A stretch of DNA of 36,126 bases from Oscillospiraceae bacterium (GCA_009785335.1 WQWM01000024.1:1-36126), one strand, 5' to 3'. Positions 7,270 through 15,298 are shown, counted from the first letter of the stretch. Translations and numbers: made by a program. Notes: generated by a model from the sequence alone, not told the origin.

Positions 7270-8703
7270 ATGCAACAAATCAAAGCACAGGGCATGCGCT
7301 TTGTGGATGAACAAGGCCGCGAGCGCATTTTCCACGGCGTAAATCTGAAGGGCAAAGTTGATGGCTCGAACATCGCCTGGCTGGATGAAGCGTTTTTTAA
7401 GCGAGCAGCAGCATTGGGGCAGCGTCTGCTGCGGCTTGGGGTTCGCTGGGCGCAACTGGAACCCCAACCGGGGCAATATAACGAAGAAGTGCTCAAGCAA
7501 TATGACCAAATCTTCAACTGGGGCGAGCAATACGGCGTGTATATCTTTCTGGATATGCATCAGGATTTATATGGCTCGTTTGGCGGCAGCTGCGGCGACG
7601 GTGCGCCCGACTGGGCAACTCTCAGCGATGGCATCAAGCGCAAAAAGACCCGCTTTGTGTGGGCCGAAGGCTATTTTTGGAGCCGCGCTGTGCATCGTGC
7701 ATTCGACCATTTTTGGCGCAACACACCCGTGCATGGCAAAGGCCTGCAAGATCATTATGCTGCGCTGTGGCAAATGCTTGCCGCGCGTTATGGCAATCAT
7801 CCTGCCCTGTTCGGCTGGAACATCATGAACGAGCCCTTTCCCGGCACACCCGGCGGCAAGATGTTTCGCAAGCTGGTGGCAAAAATGGTGCGCATTGGTC
7901 TGGTTAGCCCGAGTCTTAAACGCATTCAATTTCTGAAAAAGTGGCGCAACCCAGATAAGCATGGCTTTAAGCTGGATGTGCTGACACCGAAAGTGATGGC
8001 GAAAGTTACCGGTGCACGCAGCGCGACGAAGATTTTATATAAGTTCGAACAAGAACATTATGGACCATTTATTGCAAAAATGGGTGCTGCTATTCGTGAA
8101 GTAACCCCTAAAGGCATCATCATCTTTGACCAATGCTATTATTGCAACTTGGGCATTCCCACAAAAATGCCGTTGCCGCAAGGCGAAGATCAAATTTGTT
8201 TTGACCCCCACGGTTACGACTTCATGGTGGACACCCCGGCCTACAAACACGCCAACAACCCGCGCGTGGGCTTCATGTTTGAACAAATGCGCAAAGCCCA
8301 GTTGGATTTCGGTTTGCCCGTGGTTTGCGGCGAATGGGGCGGCGGCGGCGAGGGCGAGAGCTTTTTGCCGCACATTGGCTTTTTGATGGACTTGTTTGAC
8401 AGCTGGAACTGGAGTAACTGCTATTTTACCTATGGCCCTGCTTTGTTTAATAACCCCATTACGCGCTACCTGTCGCGGCCCTATCCTTGGGCGGTGAACG
8501 GCACGATTGACAATTTCAACGTGGACATGGACAGCAAAACCTTCACGCTTAACTACACGCCAAACGCTGGTGATGCGCCTACCGAGATTTTCCTGCCTGA
8601 TGGCTATGAAAGCGTGCAAGCGGGCGACGCACAGGTGACTTATGAAAACAACCTGTTGAGCATTCGCACGAATGCCCCACAGATTGTGGTGAAGTATAAA
8701 TAG
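7270..8703 (+). CDS. Glycoside hydrolase family 5, endoglycoceramidase-like
   Basis: 477 aa, (beta/alpha)8 retaining glycosidase. The conserved acid/base is Glu188 in WNIMNEPF and the nucleophile is Glu355 in CGEWGG. His98 in the MHQD segment and His313 in DPHGYD are typical of GH5 active sites. A short C-terminal beta domain (about residues 400-477) follows the barrel. The fold pattern resembles the endoglycoceramidase/beta-glucosidase-like GH5 subfamilies. There is no signal peptide, so it is probably cytoplasmic and acts on imported glycosides or glycolipids. TTGGAGG precedes the ATG. It follows yebC after 30 bases and is followed by a palindromic repeat that may end the transcript. Confidence 0.85.
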   Translation: MQQIKAQGMRFVDEQGRERIFHGVNLKGKVDGSNIAWLDEAFFKRAAALGQRLLRLGVRWAQLEPQPGQYNEEVLKQYDQIFNWGEQYGVYIFLDMHQDLYGSFGGSCGDGAPDWATLSDGIKRKKTRFVWAEGYFWSRAVHRAFDHFWRNTPVHGKGLQDHYAALWQMLAARYGNHPALFGWNIMNEPFPGTPGGKMFRKLVAKMVRIGLVSPSLKRIQFLKKWRNPDKHGFKLDVLTPKVMAKVTGARSATKILYKFEQEHYGPFIAKMGAAIREVTPKGIIIFDQCYYCNLGIPTKMPLPQGEDQICFDPHGYDFMVDTPAYKHANNPRVGFMFEQMRKAQLDFGLPVVCGEWGGGGEGESFLPHIGFLMDLFDSWNWSNCYFTYGPALFNNPITRYLSRPYPWAVNGTIDNFNVDMDSKTFTLNYTPNAGDAPTEIFLPDGYESVQAGDAQVTYENNLLSIRTNAPQIVVKYK

Positions 8704-8767
8704 TGCCATCTTTACAGAAGAAAGTGTAGGAGGCAAGTATGTAATCGCTCCGCGAGCCTTCCTCAGT

Positions 8768-8807
8768 CACGCCCGAGGCGTGCCAGCTCCTTCCAGAGGA
8801 AGGAGCT
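8768..8807. repeat. Palindromic intergenic element (double hairpin)
   Basis: Two adjacent hairpins: CACGCC/GGCGTG (8768-8782) and a perfect 10-bp stem AGCTCCTTCC/GGAAGGAGCT with a 3-base loop (8785-8807). It lies between convergent genes and is followed by a weakly T-rich stretch. It looks like a REP-type interspersed unit and may also stop transcription of the GH5 gene. Confidence 0.65.
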
Positions 8808-8843
8808 AAGGCTTTCTTCTTATGCTCTCATAAAAATCATCCA

Positions 8844-8891
8844 CCGCGAAGCGGCTAGGTTTTTTTGGTTCTTTTTTTGCAAAAAAAGAAC
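8844..8891 (-). repeat. T-run/A-run hairpin element, copy a
   Basis: A GC hairpin CCGCGAAGCGG (8844-8854) and a 24-base palindrome with arms GTTC-T7 and A7-GAAC (8868-8891). The palindrome is identical to the one at 28861-28884. On the minus strand it runs into the end of the AGCS symporter gene and encodes its last residues (FFFCKKRTKKT). Confidence 0.8.
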
Positions 8892-10180
8892 TCGCGTTCA
8901 AACTTGCGCAGTTCACGCATGGCTTGCCCGCTGAGCAGCCACACACCCAGCAGGTTCGGCAGTGCCATGAGCATGTTGAGCACATCGGCAATTTGCCACA
9001 CGAGGTTCAGCTGCATGGCACTGCCCAGCACAATGGCACCTAGGTAAAGCAGGCGATAGGGTTTGGTGCTGCGCTCACCCAGCAGCCAGCGTGCGCCTTG
9101 CTCGCCGAAATATGACCAGCCAGTGAGCGTGGCGAACGCAAACAGCACAATGCACAGCGCAACAAAGTGCGTGCCCGCCGCGCCAAACACCGTGGCATAG
9201 GCCGCGCTTGCCATGGCGACGTCTGTGTGGCCACTCGCAAATGCGCCACTTGCGATGAACACCAACGCTGAAACCGTGCACATAATCAACGTGTCAATCA
9301 CCACCTCGGCGATGCCCCACATGCCCTGTACGGCGGGCTGTTGCACATCCGCTGCTGCGTGAATCACCGCGCTGGTGCCTAACCCAGCTTCATTTGTAAA
9401 CACGCCCCGTGCTACGCCGTAGCGTAGGGCTGTTTTTATGCTATAACCCACCGCGCCGCCTGCTGCTGTCCGAAATGCAAAGGCCTCGCTGAACATCAAC
9501 GCGATACTCGCCGGCAATGCTGCGCGGTGCACGAACAGCACAATCAAGCTTGCCAGCAAAAACACGCCCGTCATAATCGGCACCACAAATTCCGTCACGC
9601 GGCCAATGCGCTGCACGCCGCCGAAAATCACCAGACCAACCAGTGCAGCAGCAATCGCGCCGGTGAGCCACGGTGAGATACCCAGGCTCTGCTGCACCGC
9701 TTGCGCCATGGCGTTGGCCTGCGTCATGTTGCCAATGCCGAAGGCTGCGGTGGCAAGCAAGATTGCATAAATCCCGCCCAAGTGTTTGCTGCCCAAGCCG
9801 CGTGCAAGGTATTCCATCGGGCCGCCCATCCATGCGCCGCCGGGCAAACGCCTGCGATATTTCAGCCCAAGTATGTTTTCCGCGCAGATGGTCATCGTGC
9901 CCAGCACAGCAGACAGAAACATCCACACAATTGCGCCTGGGCCACCCAAGCTTAAGGCGGTGGCAACGCCGACGATGTTACCCGTGCCCAAGCACGCTGC
10001 GAGGGCGCCAGTGAGTGCCTGCCACTGCGAGATGCTGTGTTTATCATTGGTTTGGCGTGCGGTGAGCAGGCTGCCGAAGGTGCTTTTATTCCACAGGCCA
10101 AACCGGCGAAAGAAAAACCCACGGCTGCGCACCGTTAAGTACGCACCCGTGAGTAGAAATAATAATAAAAAGAAGGTCAT
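8855..10180 (-). CDS. AGCS-family sodium/alanine(glycine) symporter
   Basis: 441 aa with about ten hydrophobic segments. The family signature region GNIVGVATALSLGGPGAIVWM is present at about residues 67-87, followed by GAWMGGPMEYLARG, and VFTNEAGLG sits in the middle of the protein. Imports small amino acids with Na+ across the cytoplasmic membrane. The ATG at 10180 begins within the first hydrophobic segment and has no good ribosome site, so about 15 residues seem to be missing compared with typical members. The last 11 residues are encoded by a repeat element (8868-8891). The gene is third in a minus-strand run after an M28 peptidase and tadA, so peptide hydrolysis and amino-acid uptake may be linked. 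Confidence 0.9.
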   Translation of the reverse strand: MTFFLLLFLLTGAYLTVRSRGFFFRRFGLWNKSTFGSLLTARQTNDKHSISQWQALTGALAACLGTGNIVGVATALSLGGPGAIVWMFLSAVLGTMTICAENILGLKYRRRLPGGAWMGGPMEYLARGLGSKHLGGIYAILLATAAFGIGNMTQANAMAQAVQQSLGISPWLTGAIAAALVGLVIFGGVQRIGRVTEFVVPIMTGVFLLASLIVLFVHRAALPASIALMFSEAFAFRTAAGGAVGYSIKTALRYGVARGVFTNEAGLGTSAVIHAAADVQQPAVQGMWGIAEVVIDTLIMCTVSALVFIASGAFASGHTDVAMASAAYATVFGAAGTHFVALCIVLFAFATLTGWSYFGEQGARWLLGERSTKPYRLLYLGAIVLGSAMQLNLVWQIADVLNMLMALPNLLGVWLLSGQAMRELRKFEREFFFCKKRTKKT

Positions 10181-10214
10181 GTGCCAGTTTATGCGCGTGC
10201 TTTGTGCTTCATGC

Positions 10215-10628
10215 TTAGCTGTTGCGTAGCTTCACGAAAAAATCTTTGAGCAATGCCGCACTTTCGTCAGCCAGCAGGCCACCCTCCATGCGGGTTTTGT
10301 AGCTTGCATGCTTGTTGTCGCTGGCTGCAAACACCACACGCGGAATGTGCGCATTGGCAATTGCGCCTGCACACATGGGGCACGGCTCAAGCGTGACGAA
10401 TAATTCGCATTGCCACAAGCGCCAGCCGCCTAGTGCCTTGCAGGCAGCATCAATCGCAATCATTTCTGCGTGATATAGTGCGTTTTTGCCTTGCTCGCGC
10501 TTGTTGTAGCCCTCTGCGATGATTTCGCCATCTTTCACAATCACACAACCGACTGGCGTTTCGCCTTCATCGGCAGCCTGGCGAGCAAGCTCGAGGGCAC
10601 GGCGCATGAATGATTCATCGTTCATCAT
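10215..10628 (-). CDS. tadA: tRNA adenosine(34) deaminase
   Basis: 137 aa cytidine-deaminase-fold enzyme. Zinc ligands and catalytic Glu are in HAE (53-55) and PCPMC (82-86); the N-terminus MRRALELARQA and the middle ALYHAEMIAI are typical. It converts A34 to inosine in tRNA-Arg(ACG). The first ATG overlaps the stop of the M28 gene (ATGA), so translation is coupled. A second ATG directly follows and could also be used. Length is slightly short (usually 150-170) but complete. Confidence 0.95.
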   Translation of the reverse strand: MMNDESFMRRALELARQAADEGETPVGCVIVKDGEIIAEGYNKREQGKNALYHAEMIAIDAACKALGGWRLWQCELFVTLEPCPMCAGAIANAHIPRVVFAASDNKHASYKTRMEGGLLADESAALLKDFFVKLRNS

Positions 10629-11908
10629 GTGTCCAACCGCCGTGCGTTGCCTTTTTCGGCCTTCACGGTTTCCCCAGCAAATGGCTCCATGCCGGTTGCG
10701 TCAAACTGAAACGCTGTTTCGGTCAGGATGCTCAGGCAGGCTTCCATCGTTTTCGGTTGCAGTGCGTCGGGGGTATCCGAGCAGGTGTGATAGTACGCCG
10801 GGGGGCCGGGATCCATGGCAGCAAAGGTGATGCTGCGCATGCCCAGCGCGGAGGAAGCCGCGGCGTCGCTTGCGCCAAAAAACACGGTGCGGTAGGGGAT
10901 ATGATAGCCTGCGTTTTTTGCGGCTTGCTTCATCATGGCAGCTGCTGCGGTGTCGTGTTTCACGGTGTTGGTGCGGTCGGAAATCATGATGGCCATATGG
11001 TCATAATCCGTCATGGTGTCCACGCCAACAAATAAGGTTTCCACGTCTTTGAAGGCCTCAAGGTTTTTCTTTGCAAAGTCTTTTGCGCCGCGCAGGCCGC
11101 TTTCTTCGCTGCCGCTGCACATGATGATCAGCTCGGTGTTTTCCAGGCGATTTCCGGTTTCGTGCAGCATGCGCGCCACAGCCATGGGCACATAGCAGCC
11201 TGTGAGGTTGTCGTTGGCACCCAGCACGGGTCGGCGGCGGTTTTCAAAAAACCAGCAGGCGATCAGAAACGGGCTTAACGCAAAGAAGATAATAGACAGC
11301 ACAAAGTTGCTTTGCCCTTGCACCGTGCCGATGATTGAAATCACCATGCCAAACAGCACAACAGCAAGGGTGCTGGCAATCATGATTGCGCCAAGCGGCG
11401 GAAAATTCAACTTGCCGGCCAAACGAAAGAAGTTCCATTCATACACCGAGTCGGCATGGCCGCACAAAATCAGGCGACGCTTAATTTCACTGGTGGGTTT
11501 TTGCACGGCGATGAGGTTGTGTGATGTTTTTTTGCGAAAAATCGGGTCAAGAAATTCTTGATAAAGCAAAAACTGCAGCACCGCAGAAATCAAACCTACA
11601 AGCAGCAAAATCAGGCTTATCCACGCAAAATTAAAATAATATAGCACAACGGCGGCAAAGCCCAGCACAGCCACCAGCCGAATCCAACCCATGAACGCGC
11701 GCGGTGCAGTTTTGAATGGCTCAATGCGGGTTTCTTCGCAGCAGCTTTCAAGGTCTTTTTGCATCATCTGTTGGCTTTTCAGCTCTGCCGGGGTAGCCGG
11801 AAGGCGTGGGCCGCATTCGTCGCAAACCTTTTTGATGCCGCGCACGGCAAAGTTAGTGTATTCACGAAGCTTGGCGGGATAGTTGGCAATGCGTTGGTTG
11901 GCGGTCAT
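10625..11908 (-). CDS. M28-family zinc peptidase with embedded membrane segments
   Basis: 427 aa. Metal-ligand motifs of M28 aminopeptidases are in order: CGHAD (His151/Asp153), GANDN (Asp233), GSEES (Glu268/Glu269), GVDTM (Asp297) and YYHTCSD near residue 380. Hydrophobic hairpins lie at about 74-116, before the domain, and at 172-220, between the first His and the bridging Asp, so the catalytic domain is split by membrane segments. GAGGGAG precedes the ATG by 8 bases. First gene of the M28-tadA-AGCS run and divergent from the VanY-like gene. Probably trims peptides at the membrane; which side it faces is not clear. Confidence 0.8.
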   Translation of the reverse strand: MTANQRIANYPAKLREYTNFAVRGIKKVCDECGPRLPATPAELKSQQMMQKDLESCCEETRIEPFKTAPRAFMGWIRLVAVLGFAAVVLYYFNFAWISLILLLVGLISAVLQFLLYQEFLDPIFRKKTSHNLIAVQKPTSEIKRRLILCGHADSVYEWNFFRLAGKLNFPPLGAIMIASTLAVVLFGMVISIIGTVQGQSNFVLSIIFFALSPFLIACWFFENRRRPVLGANDNLTGCYVPMAVARMLHETGNRLENTELIIMCSGSEESGLRGAKDFAKKNLEAFKDVETLFVGVDTMTDYDHMAIMISDRTNTVKHDTAAAAMMKQAAKNAGYHIPYRTVFFGASDAAASSALGMRSITFAAMDPGPPAYYHTCSDTPDALQPKTMEACLSILTETAFQFDATGMEPFAGETVKAEKGNARRLDT

Positions 11909-11923
11909 GTGAATTTCTCCCTC

Positions 11924-11952
11924 TTGACATTTTTAGTTTTTTGGGTTAAAAT
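11924..11952 (+). promoter_or_regulatory. Sigma-A promoter of the VanY-like gene
   Basis: Consensus -35 TTGACA (11924-11929), 17-bp T-rich spacer, -10 TAAAAT (11947-11952). The expected transcript start near 11959 leaves too little leader for the ATG at 11965, which favours the ATG at 11983. Confidence 0.85.
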
Positions 11953-11982
11953 ATAAGCTTAGACATGATAATGGGGGATAGC

Positions 11983-12885
11983 ATGAAAAAACACAAAGTA
12001 TACTTGATTGCAGGGCTGGTGCTCGCCGCTGTGTTGATGATTACGGTGATACTCTACCACATGATACCCGGACGGCAACTGGAGCAAGAACCCGCCGTGA
12101 CCATCGGCCAAACAGAGGCAATCACTGCCGAAACTGAAGACACCACGGTGGAAACCACCATTGCGGATGAAACCACAACAAGTCAAACAACACTAGCAAC
12201 AACCACAGTGATTGCTGCCACACAAACTACAGTCACAACGCGTGCACCGCAACAAGCGGGATGGGTTTATCCCTTCAGTTTTCCGGGGGTTTACCCGGCC
12301 ATGGCGCATATTCCCAGCGGCGATTCATTTTATCTCATTCTCGTCAACCGCCACAATGCACTGCCCGATAACTTCACGCGCAACCACTTAAACTTGGTTG
12401 CTGCAATACCTGGCTCTGCGCAGCGTTTGCATGCCACCGCAGCGCGATATTTTCATCAGATGTACCAAGCCGGGCGCACCGCCGGTGTTGTGCTCACCCC
12501 GCTCAGCGGCTACCGCGACACCGCGCACCAAAACCGCAATTTCAACAACCGCATCCAGCGCGAACGCAACGCAGGCCATGACATGGCTACTGCGGTTGAC
12601 CTAGCTACCCGCTGGGTAAAACCGCCGCGCTGCAGTGAGCATGAAACCGGCCTTGCCATGGATATTGGGCAAATTAGCATGAATTTCAGCAACACGGCAG
12701 AGTATCGCTGGCTGATGGCAAACGCGCATAACTTTGGTTTCATCTTGCGTTATCCGCCCAATAGCATCCAGCACACTTATGTTAACTATGAACCGTGGCA
12801 CTGGCGTTTTGTTGGCGTGCAAAATGCAACGGCGATACGCAACTCTGGTCTTGTGCTCGAGCAATGGTTGCGACGCAATGCTTAA
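11983..12885 (+). CDS. VanY-like D-alanyl-D-alanine carboxypeptidase (M15B)
   Basis: 300 aa from the ATG at 11983, chosen over an in-frame ATG at 11965 because GGGGGA lies 5 bases before it and the promoter leaves no leader for the first. One N-terminal transmembrane anchor (about residues 5-26) is followed by a long Thr/Glu-rich linker (to about residue 90). The peptidase domain carries SGYRDTAHQ, zinc/catalytic SEHETGLAMD (His220, Asp227) and EPWHWR (Glu270, His273). It trims D-Ala-D-Ala from peptidoglycan stem peptides on the outer face of the membrane. No van resistance genes are nearby, so this is probably housekeeping wall remodelling. The stop codon lies in a heptamer repeat. Confidence 0.9.
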   Translation: MKKHKVYLIAGLVLAAVLMITVILYHMIPGRQLEQEPAVTIGQTEAITAETEDTTVETTIADETTTSQTTLATTTVIAATQTTVTTRAPQQAGWVYPFSFPGVYPAMAHIPSGDSFYLILVNRHNALPDNFTRNHLNLVAAIPGSAQRLHATAARYFHQMYQAGRTAGVVLTPLSGYRDTAHQNRNFNNRIQRERNAGHDMATAVDLATRWVKPPRCSEHETGLAMDIGQISMNFSNTAEYRWLMANAHNFGFILRYPPNSIQHTYVNYEPWHWRFVGVQNATAIRNSGLVLEQWLRRNA

Positions 12886-12905
12886 TGCTAAATGCCTAAT
12901 TCTTA
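12878..12905. repeat. TAAGCAY-type heptamer array, minus orientation
   Basis: On the minus strand four heptamers: TAAGAAT, TAGGCAT, TTAGCAT, TAAGCAT. The plus strand provides the TAA stop of the VanY-like gene. A further single TAAGCAT (12963-12969) touches the stop codon of the convergent sugar transferase gene. Confidence 0.75.
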
Positions 12906-12968
12906 ATGTTTTTTTCGGTAGCTTTGATAATAGACACAAGTAATTTGATTAATTCCGTGCCTTAAGCA

Positions 12969-13541
12969 TTAATTCACGTTGTCTTTGGTAAATACAATCT
13001 TCAAGGTCAAAAACAAAATTTTAATATCCAGCCCAAGCGATTGCTTAGCAATATATTCCGCGTCAAGGGCAACCTTGTCGCGGTCGTTTACTTTGGCACG
13101 GCCGTTCACCTGTGCCCAGCCGGTTAGTCCCGGCGGAACAACATAAATGCCTGCTTCTTCCCGCAGCTTGCGAATACGTTCTTCTTCGGGAATCAATGGC
13201 CGCGGACCCACAAAACTCATGTCGCCGCGCAGAATATTCCACAGCTGCGGCAGTTCGTCCAAGCTTAGCGCACGCAAAAGCTTGCCGCTGCGAGTGAATT
13301 TGCCGTGTTTGGCGGTGATGTGTTGCGGGCGGTTGCAGGTCTCACACGGCATGGTGCGAAACTTAAAGATAGTGAAGATTTTATTGTGCTGCCCCACGCG
13401 CTGTTGCTTGAAAATTACAGGTGCGCCGTCGTCAACAAAAACCAACAGCGTGATGACGCCCAGCAGGGGCAGCAGCAAAATCAGCGCAAAAACGCTAGCT
13501 AATATGTCCAATAAACGCTTAATATTGTTCACTCCCTGCAC
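12969..13541 (-). CDS. Undecaprenyl-phosphate sugar phosphotransferase
   Basis: 190 aa, monotopic phosphoglycosyl transferase (bacterial sugar transferase family). Membrane-embedded helix at about residues 14-36. Motifs FKFRTM, DELPQLWNILRGDMSFVGPRP and PPGLTGWAQVNGR follow in the usual order. It starts lipid-linked oligosaccharide assembly by moving a sugar phosphate from UDP-sugar to undecaprenyl phosphate at the inner membrane face. The open frame begins at a GTG (13541) with no ribosome site. AGGGAG lies inside it, 8 bases before an ATT codon, where the family's usual N-terminus (KRLLDI) begins, so a non-standard ATT start is possible. Envelope polysaccharide or teichoic-acid work would fit its neighbours. 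Confidence 0.85.
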   Translation of the reverse strand: MQGVNNIKRLLDILASVFALILLLPLLGVITLLVFVDDGAPVIFKQQRVGQHNKIFTIFKFRTMPCETCNRPQHITAKHGKFTRSGKLLRALSLDELPQLWNILRGDMSFVGPRPLIPEEERIRKLREEAGIYVVPPGLTGWAQVNGRAKVNDRDKVALDAEYIAKQSLGLDIKILFLTLKIVFTKDNVN

Positions 13542-13552
13542 TATAATAGAGA

Positions 13553-13584
13553 ACAGCGAAGCGACTAAGCCCCACCGCAGGTGG
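13553..13584. repeat. Interspersed repeat, copy 1 (GCGAAGCGAC…CACCGCAGGTGG)
   Basis: About 32 bases, nearly the same as the inverted copy at 21366-21397, differing at only two positions. A 16-base part also abuts tRNA-fMet (17201-17216). It supplies the stop and last codons of hepT. Confidence 0.75.
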
Positions 13585-13900
13585 CTAGTTTTTCTTTCAG
13601 TTGTGGTAAATCAATTTGGATGATATCCCAGATCATATACAGGTCAATGCCATCGTAATCATGCACAATACGATTGCGCAGATTATACATGCTGTGCCAC
13701 GGAATGCTAGGATAGCTATCACGCAGCTCTTTTACATAAAGTCGCACCAGTTCGCCCATTTGGCTCAGGTTAAATACGCAAGCCTCCACCAGCATGTCGT
13801 TGGCGATAAATGACTCAAATGTAGCGCCACTGCAATAGCCCAGAGTTTTGTCAATATAGCCAATGAGCTTGCGAAAAATAATTTCATACTTATCCGCCAT
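13565..13900 (-). CDS. HepT-like HEPN ribonuclease toxin
   Basis: 111 aa HEPN-domain (DUF86) protein. The RNase motif R-x4-H-x-Y is intact: Arg75, His80, Tyr82 (RNRIVHDY). It is the toxin of MntA/HepT-type systems, in which the antitoxin transfers AMP to the motif tyrosine. The start overlaps the mntA-like gene by 11 bases. The final residues (ATCGGA) and the stop come from an interspersed repeat, so the natural C-terminus may have been replaced. SD-like bases lie inside the upstream gene. Confidence 0.85.
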   Translation of the reverse strand: MADKYEIIFRKLIGYIDKTLGYCSGATFESFIANDMLVEACVFNLSQMGELVRLYVKELRDSYPSIPWHSMYNLRNRIVHDYDGIDLYMIWDIIQIDLPQLKEKLATCGGA

Positions 13901-14195
13901 AAATCAGCACTCCTGTTTCGTTAATTTCATGTGCCACGCGTGAATCGGGTTGGACATTCGCCACGTCAATTAAATCAATTTCTTTTTGCAGCGCATCGCG
14001 CACATGTCCCATCAGACCAACTAAAGCAAGCCCGCGCAGTCCGCTATCTACGAGAATATCCACATCACTGTTTGGGCGCGCGTTACCTGCAGCATAAGAA
14101 CCAAACAACACCGCGCGGCGTACGTTATTTTCCTGAAAAATAGGGATTAATCGTCGTTGAATTTCATCAATGGTATAAACGTCATGTTTATTCAT
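13890..14195 (-). CDS. MntA-like minimal nucleotidyltransferase antitoxin
   Basis: 101 aa. The nucleotidyltransferase signature GSYAAGNARPNSDVDI is complete (Gly32-Ser33, metal-binding Asp44 and Asp46). In characterised MNT/HEPN pairs this enzyme AMPylates the HEPN toxin and silences it. It overlaps prfB upstream as ATGA and the HepT-like gene downstream by 11 bases, so all three are probably co-translated. Confidence 0.85.
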   Translation of the reverse strand: MNKHDVYTIDEIQRRLIPIFQENNVRRAVLFGSYAAGNARPNSDVDILVDSGLRGLALVGLMGHVRDALQKEIDLIDVANVQPDSRVAHEINETGVLIYGG

Positions 14196-15298
14196 GCTTT
14201 CACCTGGTTTTTCAAATACGCATTGATAAATCCATCCAAGTCACCGTCCATCACGGCCTGAATGTTGCCGTTTTCGTGCCCAGTGCGGTGGTCTTTCGCC
14301 AATTGGTAGGGCATGAAGACATACGAGCGAATTTGGCTGCCCCAAGCAATGTCCATCTGCACGCCCTTGATGTCCTCGATTTTATCTAGGTGTTGTTTTT
14401 CTTTGATTTCAATCAGCTTGCTCTTGAGCATTTTCAGCGCAACCGCACGATTTTGCAGCTGACTGCGCTCCACCTGGCAACTGGTGACAATGCCTGTGGG
14501 AATGTGCGTGAGCCGCACGGCCGAGCTGGTTTTGTTCACCTTTTGCCCGCCCGCACCGCTTGCGCGATATACATCCATTTTGATGTCGTCGGGGTTAATG
14601 TCGATGTTCACGTCGTCGTCAATCTCGGGCATAACCTCCAAGCTAGCGAACGATGTGTGCCGCCTGCCGCTGGAGTCAAACGGTGAACAGCGCACCAAAC
14701 GGTGCACGCCGTTTTCGCTTTTCAAAAAGCCATAGGCATTTTCGCCGCTGATCATCAACACGGCGGATTTGAGTCCTGCTTCTTCGCCATCTAAAAAGTC
14801 AATGAGCTTGGCGGTGTAGCCGCGCCGCTGTGCCCAGTGGGTATACATGCGTACGAGCATTTCGTTCCAGTCTTGCGCCTCGGTGCCGCCTGCGCCTGCG
14901 TGGAATGCCAAAATGGCGTTATTGCGGTCATATTCGCCCGAAAGCAACGTGGCAAGTGTCATGGCTTCCAGCGTGGCAATCACGTGATTGGTTTGCTCGC
15001 GGCATTCCTCCAGCAGGGATTCATCGCCTTCTTCCACTGCAAGTTCAATCATCGTTAGCGCGTCTTCGTGGGCGGCATGCAGTTTTTCATAACCCGCGAT
15101 TTTTCCCTTGAGCGCGGCAATGCGTTGCAGCACCACCTGGCTAGCCCGGGGATCATCCCAAAAGCCTGCGGCGGCGCATTGCTCTTCCAGTTGTGCGATT
15201 TCCGCTGCGGCTGCTTGCAACGCCAAGGCTTGGCGCAGGTGCTCTAGTTTATCTTGTTGGGCTTGCAGCTGCAAGCGAAGTTCGTCGAATTGTAGCAT
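14192..15298 (-). CDS. prfB: Peptide chain release factor 2
   Basis: 368 aa. RF2 tripeptide SPF (205-207) and the catalytic GGQ (250-252) are present. It ends translation at UGA and UAA. The reading frame is continuous from the N-terminus: no in-frame UGA with a CTTTGA slip site appears around codons 20-30, so the usual autoregulatory +1 frameshift is absent. GGAGGG lies just before the ATG. Its stop overlaps the mntA-like start. The gene upstream (15324-15920) ends 25 bases before. Confidence 0.97.
   Translation of the reverse strand: MLQFDELRLQLQAQQDKLEHLRQALALQAAAAEIAQLEEQCAAAGFWDDPRASQVVLQRIAALKGKIAGYEKLHAAHEDALTMIELAVEEGDESLLEECREQTNHVIATLEAMTLATLLSGEYDRNNAILAFHAGAGGTEAQDWNEMLVRMYTHWAQRRGYTAKLIDFLDGEEAGLKSAVLMISGENAYGFLKSENGVHRLVRCSPFDSSGRRHTSFASLEVMPEIDDDVNIDINPDDIKMDVYRASGAGGQKVNKTSSAVRLTHIPTGIVTSCQVERSQLQNRAVALKMLKSKLIEIKEKQHLDKIEDIKGVQMDIAWGSQIRSYVFMPYQLAKDHRTGHENGNIQAVMDGDLDGFINAYLKNQVKA

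Noticed and set aside
6499..7560. 353-aa minus-strand ORF
   Set aside because: Shadow of yebC and the start of the GH5 gene; Cys/His-rich and low-complexity composition, no ribosome site.
11983..12885. Vancomycin-resistance locus
   Set aside because: The VanY-like peptidase stands alone; no vanS/R/H/A/X genes are nearby, so a housekeeping role is more likely.
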